From CAIWTU01 sp963815135 (lineage in GTDB: Bacteria; Desulfobacterota; Desulfuromonadia; Geobacterales; Geobacteraceae): a stretch of DNA of 64,000 nt. A program made the position numbers and the translations under genes. The stretch covers positions 372,001-436,000 of the forward strand of contig CAWFFO010000008.1 in NCBI GenBank assembly GCA_963815135.1, in the 5' to 3' direction. Numbering within the stretch: position 1 is the stretch's first letter; the number at the start of each line of letters is the position of its first letter. Below are positions 47,512 to 55,305 of the stretch, in pieces. The notes beneath the pieces were generated by a model, which made no database searches, was not told the origin of the DNA, and was given only the letters and a program-made list of their open reading frames with translations.

Positions 47512-48465
47512 TTAATCCCTGTCACCAAATATTGTGCCCGGCGCTATTTTATAACCAGCCAGGAGTTCTCCCGCCGGAAGCCTCTTTCTCCCCTCCAGCT
47601 GAAGTTCGTCAATTATAACGGAGCCGCTTCCGCAGGCGACCTCTATGCCGTCCCTGTCCGCTTTCAGTACCATGCCGGGGCTTGAGTCCTCTTCGGAACC
47701 CATGCTATCCGTTCGTACTTTGTATATCTTGAGCAGTTTGCCGTCAAGCCTGGTAAATGCGCCCGGCCAGGGGGACATTCCCCTCACCATGTTCCTGATA
47801 GACCGGGCTGATTTGTTCCAGTCGATCAGTCCGTGCTCCTTTTTCAGTAACGGCGCATAACAGGAAAGAGAATTGTCCTGCTTTTCCGGGGTGAGTTTTC
47901 CGGCGGCGAGCAGGTCCAGGGTTTCCGAAAGCGTCTCGGCGCCGAGGACCGACAGACGGTCGTGCAGGGAGCTGGTGTCCTCATCGGGATCGATGGGCGT
48001 CGTTTTCTTCAGCAGCATCGCTCCCGTGTCAAGTCCTTCGTCCATCAGCATGGTAGTTACGCCGGTCTCGGTCTCCCCGTTGATTATGCACCAGTTGAGG
48101 GGAGCAGCGCCGCGATAACGGGGAAGAAGTGATGCGTGGACATTGATGCAGCCGAATTTCGGGATTTCCAGCAGGGCCTTGGGTAGTATTTGTCCGAAAG
48201 CTACAACCACGATGAGATCGGGATTCATCTCTTTGAGCTTTTCGATAAACTCGGGAGCGCGCACCCTGGGAGGCTGAAACACAGTTATGCCGTTTTTTTC
48301 CGCCAGCTCTTTCACGAGTGTCGGAACCGTCTTCTGGCCGCGCCCTTTCGGCCTGTCCGGCTGGGTCACCACGGCGATGACCTCTTCGCCCCTGTCCATG
48401 AGTTTTTGCAATGTGGGGCAGGCGAACTCCGGAGTCCCCATGAAAACTACCCGCAGCTTCTCCAT
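47512..48465 (-). CDS. fmt: Methionyl-tRNA formyltransferase
   Basis: Formylates initiator Met-tRNA with 10-formyltetrahydrofolate. The 317-residue product begins MEKLRVVFMGTPEFA and contains VTQPDRPKGRGQK, the catalytic HASLLPRYRGAAPLNW block with asparagine upstream (GCINVHAS), and GETETGVTTM with DEGLDTG. C-terminal domain WPGAFTRLDGK is normal. Its ATG at complement(48463-48465) overlaps the stop codon of def by one base, so the two are coupled, as in most bacteria. Confidence 0.97.
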   Translation of the reverse strand: MEKLRVVFMGTPEFACPTLQKLMDRGEEVIAVVTQPDRPKGRGQKTVPTLVKELAEKNGITVFQPPRVRAPEFIEKLKEMNPDLIVVVAFGQILPKALLEIPKFGCINVHASLLPRYRGAAPLNWCIINGETETGVTTMLMDEGLDTGAMLLKKTTPIDPDEDTSSLHDRLSVLGAETLSETLDLLAAGKLTPEKQDNSLSCYAPLLKKEHGLIDWNKSARSIRNMVRGMSPWPGAFTRLDGKLLKIYKVRTDSMGSEEDSSPGMVLKADRDGIEVACGSGSVIIDELQLEGRKRLPAGELLAGYKIAPGTIFGDRD

Positions 48466-48980
48466 CAGGCCGATATCCGTCCTTCCTCGAGCAGGCGACG
48501 GTATTTTTTCTGGAACATTTCCTTTTTCAGGTTGGACAGATGGTCGATGAACAGAATTCCGTCAAGGTGGTCGATTTCATGCTGGAAGGCGATTGCCAGA
48601 AGACCGTCGGCCTTGTAGGTAATTTCTTCGCCCTCAAGATTGAGAGCCTTTACCACTACTTTGTCATGTCTGCGGACATTGGCGGCATAGCGGGGAACCG
48701 ACAGGCACCCTTCTTCCTCGTAGGATTCTCCTTCGCTGTGGACGATTTCAGGGTTGACGGCTATTATAAGTTCCCGTGTTTCTTCCTTGCCGGAAACGTC
48801 GATTACGATGATACGCTGATGTATACCGATCTGGGGCGCTGCGAGCCCAACTCCGGGGGCGTCGTACATGGTTTCCACCATGTCTGAGACGATTTCCCTG
48901 GTTTTTTCATTGATAACGGTAACCGGCAGCGATTTCTTTTTCAGCTCCGGATCCGGATATATGAGTATTTTCCTGATCAT
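48465..48980 (-). CDS. def: Peptide deformylase
   Basis: Removes the formyl group from nascent proteins; metal-dependent. The 171-residue protein has all three motifs: GVGLAAPQIG, EGCLSVP with the metal cysteine, and QHEIDHLDG with the metal histidines and catalytic glutamate. I choose ATG at complement(48978-48980), preceded by AAGGGA; nine codons of upstream open frame are not needed. It is followed directly by fmt. Confidence 0.96.
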   Translation of the reverse strand: MIRKILIYPDPELKKKSLPVTVINEKTREIVSDMVETMYDAPGVGLAAPQIGIHQRIIVIDVSGKEETRELIIAVNPEIVHSEGESYEEEGCLSVPRYAANVRRHDKVVVKALNLEGEEITYKADGLLAIAFQHEIDHLDGILFIDHLSNLKKEMFQKKYRRLLEEGRISA

Positions 48981-49222
48981 AAAATCCCTTCGATTGTTGC
49001 TGTACAACCCACTATATAAATTCGGCTGAAAAAAATCAAATAATTACTTACCGCGACCGCTCGTTAAGGTTGACATGAAAGTTATGAAGATATAATCTGC
49101 GTATATATGTATACAGCATGAAGGATGCTCTCCGGCTGTCCGAAATTCAAGGATTTTACTGAAACGCCGAAGAGGATTACGTGGCATGTTTTGTATGCAG
49201 GTCTGGAAAGGAGGAGGGAAAA

Positions 49223-49411
49223 ATGCAGTCCGCGCAACGGAAGAATGAAGTTTCCTACGAGGAAGTAAAAATGCGGGTGCAGAGCCATCAGCTGGAGGAC
49301 AACGGAGACGGTGTCGTAGTCTGTCATCGCTGCCGAAGGATCTGGCTGGACATTTCGCAGGTGTGGCACAGCGGAATGTGCAAGGGAAAGGCTCACCGGG
49401 CATCCCGCTAG
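49223..49411 (+). CDS. Small cysteine-containing protein
   Basis: 62 residues from ATG 49223, with a strong ribosome site AAGGAGGAGGG just before it. The C-terminal half contains VVCHRCRRIWLDISQVWHSGMC, a pattern CxxC...C with nearby histidines that could bind zinc or another metal. No family was recognised. It lies alone between def and trpS, on the opposite strand to both. The good start site makes it a likely real gene. Confidence 0.55.
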   Translation: MQSAQRKNEVSYEEVKMRVQSHQLEDNGDGVVVCHRCRRIWLDISQVWHSGMCKGKAHRASR

Positions 49412-49748
49412 GGCACGCTCCGACTTAAGCTTACCGCACACTTTCCGATCAGATCGGCATCATTTTATCCACTTGAAGGTGGTCACAGGCCAACTCACCC
49501 TTTTTTCCCGGCAAAATATCCCAATTAACCTCGAATTGGAAGCAGTAACCTCCAGAAACTCTCAAATTTACAAATTGAAATTCACATAATCCGAAACAGT
49601 GATACAGGGGATAACGCCAAAGGCCGGACTTTTGCTCGCTTCAATACAAAAACAGATTTCAGGTTTTATTAAAGTTTTATCCCATTCATCCCCTTTATCC
49701 CTGCTAGATAATGATTTTGACTTAAGGTCACATTAGTCAAACCAGTCA
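49412..49748. other. Intergenic gap, nothing recognised apart from a dispersed repeat
   Basis: 337 AT-rich nucleotides between the small cysteine protein and the 3' end of trpS. The phrase TTTTATCCCATTCATCCCC (near 49676) resembles the GACAGGAT-type dispersed repeat seen near 27.87 kb. No coding frame, RNA or terminator was identified. Confidence 0.4.
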
Positions 49749-50765
49749 TTATTGCGGGACAAAACCGACGGCATTTTTTATGGCGGCTATCATCGGCCCG
49801 GCCAGGGATCTCGCCTTTCCTGACCCTTTTGCCAGAATGTGGCTCAAATATTTCCTGTCGGCGATGACTGCGTCGTATCTTTCGCGTATCGGCCGGAGTT
49901 TTTCGTCAACCAGTTCAGCCAGTTCCCTTTTAAGAACGGCGTAACCCCTTCCGTGAAACCTCTCTTCGATCGCCTGACGTCCCAGTCCCGAAAGCACCTC
50001 GTACATGACCAGCAGATTTTTCACACCGGGTGAGGCATGGTCGAACCGTGCCTCGTTGCCGGAATCGGTGGCTGCCCTCATTATGGAACGGGATATTTCA
50101 TCCGGGGGATCGAGGAGGCCTATGGCATGTCCCTTCACCTTTTCCCCGATGCTCTTGCTCATCTTGACCCGGGGATCGTCGAGCCCCATTATTCTCGCGC
50201 CGCTTTCCCGGATCAACGGTTCCGGCAGGCGCAGGGGCAGACCATACAGCGCGGTAAAGCGAAGGGCGATATCCCGCGTCAATTCTATATGCTGCTTCTG
50301 GTCCTCGCCCACCGGCACCAGGTCGGTGTCATACAACAGGATGTCGGCGGCCATCAGGATGGGGTAGGCAAGCAGTCCCGCGCCGGTATTTGCGGCTTTT
50401 TCCGCTTTGACCTTGAATTGTGTCATTCTGTAAAGCCGTCCGAGAGGGGTGGCGCAGGTTAAAATCCAGGCAAGTTCGGCGTGTTCCGGCACATGGGACT
50501 GGACGAAAATCGTCGATTTTTCGGGATCTATGCCGCAGGCGATATAAAGCGCCGCCGTCTCCAGGGTTTTTTCCCGCAGGGTTGCAGGGTTAACCTCCTC
50601 GGGAAGGGTTATGGCATGCATGTCCACCACGCAGAAAAGCCCGTCGAATTCATCCTGGCTTTCCACCCATGCCCTGATTGCACCGAGATAATTGCCGATA
50701 TGCAGTTTGCCGGTCGGCTGGACTCCGGAAAAGACCCTTTTTTTTCCGGCACAGACGGTTTCCAT
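49749..50765 (-). CDS. trpS: Tryptophanyl-tRNA synthetase
   Basis: Class I aminoacyl-tRNA synthetase that charges tRNA-Trp. The 338-residue product has the HIGH-type motif as KLHIGNYLGAI near residue 20 and the KMSKS motif in RVKMSKSIGEKV; SGVQPTGKLHIGN is the signature of the family. Its C-terminal anticodon-binding region is normal length. GGGGAG lies about nine bases upstream of the ATG. Only 11 nt separate it from the hybrid GGDEF gene upstream on the same strand. Confidence 0.97.
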   Translation of the reverse strand: METVCAGKKRVFSGVQPTGKLHIGNYLGAIRAWVESQDEFDGLFCVVDMHAITLPEEVNPATLREKTLETAALYIACGIDPEKSTIFVQSHVPEHAELAWILTCATPLGRLYRMTQFKVKAEKAANTGAGLLAYPILMAADILLYDTDLVPVGEDQKQHIELTRDIALRFTALYGLPLRLPEPLIRESGARIMGLDDPRVKMSKSIGEKVKGHAIGLLDPPDEISRSIMRAATDSGNEARFDHASPGVKNLLVMYEVLSGLGRQAIEERFHGRGYAVLKRELAELVDEKLRPIRERYDAVIADRKYLSHILAKGSGKARSLAGPMIAAIKNAVGFVPQ

Positions 50766-50776
50766 TTCCGTCTCCC

Positions 50777-52528
50777 CTATTCCTTCCAGGTCATAACCCT
50801 GTTTCTCCCCTCTTCCTTTGCCCGGTAAAGGGCCTTGTCAGCCCTGTCCACGAGGGTCCTGGCATCCCCGGCATCCTCCGGAAAAGTGGATATGCCGATG
50901 CTTATGGTCAGGCGGCCCCCCGGCTGGCTTTTTTCGTGGGGAAAAGGGAAATCCTGGAACGCCCTGCGCAGCTTTTCACCGACAACCAGTGCGAGGTCCT
51001 TGGCTGTCTCCGGCATGACGATGAGAAATTCCTCCCCTCCGTATCGGATGGAGATGTCAGTGTTGCGGGTGTTATGCCGAAAGATTTCCGCGGTTTTTTT
51101 CAACACTTCGTCGCCCTGAAGATGTCCGTGCAGGTCATTGTAGTTTTTGAAATAATCTATATCTATCATCAATACCGAGCAGAGCCGACCGTAGCGGGTC
51201 GCCCTTTCCAGTTCTTTGTCCAGGGTGCGCCAGAGGTGGCGGGGATTGTAGAGCCCGGTCATCGGGTCGGTACATGCCTGTGACGCGGCGATTTCGTAGC
51301 TTTTTCTCAGGTACTCGTAATTGAGTTTCTGAAAAATAAGGCTTCGCACCTTGGCCAGGAATTCCGTCATGTCGAAGGGCCAGGTGTAATATCCTTCAGC
51401 GCCGATTTTGCCCGGTTTCATTTTCTTTCCCTGTTGCAGGCCATGGGAGATTATAAGCACCGGGATATGCCTTATCTGTTCCCTCGATTTCAGCTGAAGA
51501 CAGACATCGCTTCCGTTCATGACAGGGAGCGCCTGGTCGATCAGGAACAGGTCAGGCGGCGAGGATAGGCCTTTGTCAAGAACCTCCAGACCGCCGGATG
51601 CAGTGGTGATTTCATATCCTTCTTCCATAAGGCAGTGTGAAAGCAACTGAGCCAGTTTCGCTTCTGAGACAGCTGCCAATATCCTTGGCGTGGCACTTCC
51701 CGGGGGGAGAATTCCCCCTTTTGGCAGTATGAAGGTAAAGGTACTTCCCTCGCCGGGATAGCTCTCCACCCAGATTTTACCCCCGTGCAGGTCCACCATG
51801 CGCTTTACCAGGGAAAGGCCGAGCCCGAGGCTGCCTGATTCGAGGTAAGACGTGTCCGCCCGCTCGAATCCGGAAAAAATGCGTTCGACATTTTCCCTGC
51901 TGATACCCATCCCCTGGTCGTTGACGGAAATTTCCAGATAATTTTCGATCTTTGCATCATGTTTGCGGGCGTCCCGTACGGAAACGTTTATCTTTGATCC
52001 TGAAGGAGAAAATTTTACGGCGTTTGTCAGGAGTTCTTCCATGATGAACCGGAACTTGTTTTTGTCCGCGGTAATTAATTCAGGTCCGCCCTGATAACCA
52101 ATGTCGATGGTGATTCCCTTTTCCCCGCCCTTTTCTCTTATTCCGTCCAGTATTGAAGACAAGGCGGAGCGCAAATCGAAGCGTTCCGGGAGAAAACGGG
52201 ACAAGCTGATATCGACACCGCATAATTCCAGGAGCCTGTCGATCATGGAGCGGACCCTGAGGCTGTTGCCCAGGATTTGTTCAAGATATTTGCGCTGTTT
52301 TTCGGTAAACTTTGCGGGAAACTCCTCGCGCAGAAGATTCGTGTAGTCGATGATATTATTCAAAGGCATGCGAAGTTCCCGGGACATATGGGACAGGAAT
52401 TCCCTCTTTACCTGGTTGGCTAGAAAAAGTCTTTCCCTGGTATGTTCCAGTTCCACCGTCTGCTCCTTGAGCAGCCGTTTCAGAATTTCCAGGTCCGAAG
52501 CTATATCCCCTTTTTTGCCTCTTGTCAT
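50777..52528 (-). CDS. Hybrid histidine kinase-like/receiver/GGDEF protein with degenerate kinase site
   Basis: 583 residues: coiled coil (about 10-40), HisKA-like domain, HATPase (N box LLTNAVKFSP, DQGMGIS, SLGLGLSLV), receiver-like domain (about 280-400) and diguanylate cyclase. The kinase motif reads HMSRELRMPLNNII: arginine stands where the phospho-acceptor histidine belongs. The receiver keeps LIDQALP, but its N-terminal acidic pair is replaced (RILAAVSE) and the conserved lysine is tryptophan (YYTWPF). The cyclase site RYGGEEF is intact and an RxxD inhibitory site (RNTD) stands five residues before it. It therefore likely makes cyclic di-GMP, regulated by ATP or protein binding rather than phosphotransfer (inference). 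Confidence 0.9.
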   Translation of the reverse strand: MTRGKKGDIASDLEILKRLLKEQTVELEHTRERLFLANQVKREFLSHMSRELRMPLNNIIDYTNLLREEFPAKFTEKQRKYLEQILGNSLRVRSMIDRLLELCGVDISLSRFLPERFDLRSALSSILDGIREKGGEKGITIDIGYQGGPELITADKNKFRFIMEELLTNAVKFSPSGSKINVSVRDARKHDAKIENYLEISVNDQGMGISRENVERIFSGFERADTSYLESGSLGLGLSLVKRMVDLHGGKIWVESYPGEGSTFTFILPKGGILPPGSATPRILAAVSEAKLAQLLSHCLMEEGYEITTASGGLEVLDKGLSSPPDLFLIDQALPVMNGSDVCLQLKSREQIRHIPVLIISHGLQQGKKMKPGKIGAEGYYTWPFDMTEFLAKVRSLIFQKLNYEYLRKSYEIAASQACTDPMTGLYNPRHLWRTLDKELERATRYGRLCSVLMIDIDYFKNYNDLHGHLQGDEVLKKTAEIFRHNTRNTDISIRYGGEEFLIVMPETAKDLALVVGEKLRRAFQDFPFPHEKSQPGGRLTISIGISTFPEDAGDARTLVDRADKALYRAKEEGRNRVMTWKE

Positions 52529-52595
52529 TCCCGGGTCCTTATGTCCTGACTCAGTTAAGAGTGAGGAGTGAAGAGTGAGATGTCAATGTCACTGT

Positions 52596-53276
52596 TTATG
52601 CCAGCGGCCATCTGGTGGAGTGCCTGTCGGTTTCGTGATGTCGCTGTGCGTCTTCCTTTCTCCGGAGTATTGCCCTGGCCGGGGCGCCGTCTCCCCCCGC
52701 AAGTTTCAGGGGAAGGCATATCAGTTCGTAAATTCCCCCCTCTATCCCATCCAGGTTCAGGCCTTCAAGAATGATAACGCCATGCCCCAGAAGCTTCCGG
52801 TGAACTTCGCCGTTACCTTTAAAAGCTTCTATGGAGAGGTAATCGATACCCACCAGCCTGATTCCGATCCCTGCCAGGTAATCCGCTCCCTCTTCCGTAA
52901 CGGATGCATAGTCTTCGACGAAACCGGGGCGGCTCCAGAGCAGGGAGTTTTCGGTTTTCAGAAGAAGGCGTTCCTCCCCCTTAATGGGGAGATGTTCTAG
53001 TTCCTTCCTGCCGATCCTTTTTGTCCCGCCCACTTCCGCAACAAGGACGCGGCCGGACAGAAGATCCAGCGCCAGACGGTCGACGGAAAGGCCGTGGCAG
53101 TCCACATGAAGCGGTGCATCAATATGGGTTCCGCAATGGCTGGTCATGGACAAACGGGAAACATTCGACCAGCCGTCCTCTCCGATTTGAAGCACCGGTT
53201 CGATCAGCAACGGCGGATCCCCCGGATAACCGGGTAAGTCTTTGTTTAAAGGAACACTGATGTCGTAGATTTTCAT
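52596..53276 (-). CDS. Cyclase-family metal hydrolase (kynurenine formamidase-like fold)
   Basis: A 226-residue protein. It begins KIYDISVPLNKDLPGYPGDPP and carries the metal-binding motif HCGTHIDAPLH plus GIDYLSIE and the C-terminal active-site region HRKLLGHGVIILEGLNLDGI, all typical of the cyclase/KynB family. The last 25 residues (from about RAILRRKEDAQRHHETD) are a charged tail beyond the usual end. Tryptophan-related function is suggested by its neighbour trpS two genes away, but this is weak. GGGAGGG lies four bases upstream of the ATG at complement(53274-53276). Confidence 0.85.
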   Translation of the reverse strand: MKIYDISVPLNKDLPGYPGDPPLLIEPVLQIGEDGWSNVSRLSMTSHCGTHIDAPLHVDCHGLSVDRLALDLLSGRVLVAEVGGTKRIGRKELEHLPIKGEERLLLKTENSLLWSRPGFVEDYASVTEEGADYLAGIGIRLVGIDYLSIEAFKGNGEVHRKLLGHGVIILEGLNLDGIEGGIYELICLPLKLAGGDGAPARAILRRKEDAQRHHETDRHSTRWPLA

Positions 53277-53572
53277 GATCCCTCCCCTGTTACAAAAGAG
53301 CTCGGAATTATTAATTAATTATACTCTTTTGCGGTTCATTTGCCACCAGGTTTGCGTGAGCACCGTCCAACATGGTAGAGGTCTAACTTCACATAAAGCT
53401 CGGCAAAATGGCAAAGAAGCTCTCCATCACGAAAATTACGGGATGAAAAGGGAGCGGTTTCGGGCAATAAAAAAAGGAACCGCCCTTTCAGGGAGTGGTT
53501 CCTTTCATATCATGTCTGCATTATATTTTAGTTTGCGGATACGCTATTTATGCGTTTCGCTGCGAACTCCGT
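53277..53572. other. Gap between two minus-strand genes; contains an intrinsic terminator
   Basis: 296 nt after the cytochrome gene and before the cyclase gene. The only structure recognised is the terminator at 53466-53505, described separately. No coding frame is convincing, and no clear promoter for the cyclase gene was identified. Confidence 0.45.
53466..53505 (-). terminator. Intrinsic terminator of the hydrogenase-cytochrome operon
   Basis: Read on the minus strand, arms AAAGGAACC and GGTTCCTTT (plus positions 53497-53505 and 53473-53481) pair over nine bases, with inner CCCT/AGGG, and the stem is followed by a run of T. It stands 68 nt past the cytochrome gene stop, where transcription from the hydrogenase cluster should end. 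Confidence 0.88.
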
Positions 53573-55253
53573 CTAATCATCATAAGTTGTTCCCGAGCCC
53601 GATGTCGATGTCGATGTCGATGTCGATGTCGACGAAGTCGCAGCAGTCGGGTTGTTCAGGAATGCAGCTACGTTTGTCATATCGGTTGCGGACAGGGTTA
53701 TTCCCTGATGGCTCGACACCCCGGCAGTAAACTTCTGGGAAACATAGGAGCCGTATCCATAAAGATCCGGAGCTGAACCGCTAGTGTCATAAGTGCCGAG
53801 GCGGTGGCAGCTGGCGCATTTTTGGTCATATATCTGCTGTCCGGTCAGTTGTGTCGTGGTTGTTCCCGAACCTGACGTCGTGCCGGTTCCTGATGTAGTG
53901 CCGGAGCCGGAAGTTGTTGTCGTATTGAGGGCGGTCGCTATGGCCTGAACCTGTGTGGAGGTGAGGAATGAAAGCGAGCCCATGCCCCCCATGTTCTGGT
54001 TGATGCCGGTCTGGATCAGAGAGGCGGTCGTATTGCGATATGCGGAAGTGGCCAGAGGACCGTGGCAGCTCGCACAATACGATGCCATACAGCGTTGCGC
54101 CGTCGGTGGAAGTTGACGTGCCTGAACCAGATGTTGATCCCGAACCTGATGTAGTCCCTCCTCCGGCTGTCGGAATCGAGGAACCATGACATGAGGTGCA
54201 GTCCCATGAAGGCAGGGGTGTCGGTGCGAGGGCATCGGCAATGTTGTTCAGGTCCGTAGTGGAAAGAGATCTCAGAGTGCTGGTGCCCATGCCGCCTGTG
54301 TTGTTGCCGATTGCCGCCTGGATCTGTGCGGGAGAGGCATTCTGCACGTCAGTCGGGGTATGGCAGTTCAGGCAGTTGTTGATGAACAGGGTTTTATCTG
54401 AAGTGGTCATCGCCGTCCTGGCGGCGGCTGCAATGTTAATGGAAAGCGCCTGCGTTGCCGCCGTGCCCTTGCTGTCGGTTACCCTGGCAGTGAAGCTGAA
54501 TGTACCGGACACGGTCGGGGTGCCTGTAACTGAACCTGCCGAAGTAATTCCTATACCAGAGGGAAGTGTTCCGCTATAGCTCCAGCTATAAGGAGTAGTC
54601 CCGCCTGTGGCTGAAAGTGTCTGGCTGTAAGCAGTACCGGCGGTCCCGTCCGGAAGGCTGGAGGTGGTTACGGACAGCGGTGAAACGGTGCCGGCGGAGG
54701 CAGCTGTAATTGATAAAGTCTTGGTTACGGATGCGGCGGTGCTTGCGGAATCGGTAACCTTGATTGTGAAACTGGAAGTCCCGGTAGTGGTCGGTGTTCC
54801 TGAGATTGTCCCTGTCGAGCCAAGGCTGAGCCCCGCCGGAAGAGAACCGCTGGAGAGGGACCATTTGTAAGGGGTGGTACCGCCTGAAGCAGATAGCGTC
54901 TGGCTGTAGGAGGCACCGACCGTCGCGCCCGGAAGGGTCGAGGTGGAGATTGCCAGTGGGGTGGTTGTCACCGGATTGTTCACAAATGCCGCCACACTGG
55001 TTATGTCGGTTGAGGTCAGAGTCACTCCATGGTGGTTCTGGCCGCCGCTGAACCTGGTGTTGACCATTGAACCCAGACCAAGCAGGTCCGGTGCGGACCC
55101 GGAAGTGTCATAGGTGCCGAGCTTGTGGCAGCCTGCACACTGCTGGTCATATATCTGCTGACCGGTCAGCGCCGCCGATGCGAACAGCACCGGCATCGCA
55201 AACAGAGCGGGCAACAGCCAAAGCGCTTTTTTCAACTTCTTTCCTGCTTTCAT
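53573..55253 (-). pseudogene. Secreted multi-haem cytochrome c with Ig-like domains, one frameshift
   Basis: Two frames encode one exported cytochrome. From ATG at complement(55251-55253) (AAGGAG upstream) the order is: signal peptide (MKAGKKLKKALWLLPALFA), a c-type domain with CAGCH, two putative Ig (He_PIG-like) domains each with GGTTPYKWSLSSG-type text, a c-type domain with CLNCH, a short CTSCH segment, then after a shift at about 54081 a c-type domain with CASCH, a Gly-Ser-Thr linker, a final CASCH domain and the tail SGSGTTYDD. First and last domains are near copies, as are the second and fourth: a mirrored arrangement. It follows the hydrogenase genes and is a plausible electron acceptor. 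Confidence 0.86.
53601..53630. repeat. Hexanucleotide tandem repeat in the cytochrome C-terminus
   Basis: Five head-to-tail copies of GATGTC on the plus strand, encoding a Ser-Thr run before the C-terminus on the minus strand. Six-base units do not change frame when copy number varies, so length could vary harmlessly. Confidence 0.85.
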
Positions 55254-55305
55254 ACATTCTCCTTTCAACATTCTTTAAATATGACTACCTGCAGCTGGCT
55301 GCCGG

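Noticed and set aside
53601..53630. Possible CRISPR-like repeat
   Set aside because: The repeats are six bases, contiguous and coding; there are no spacers.
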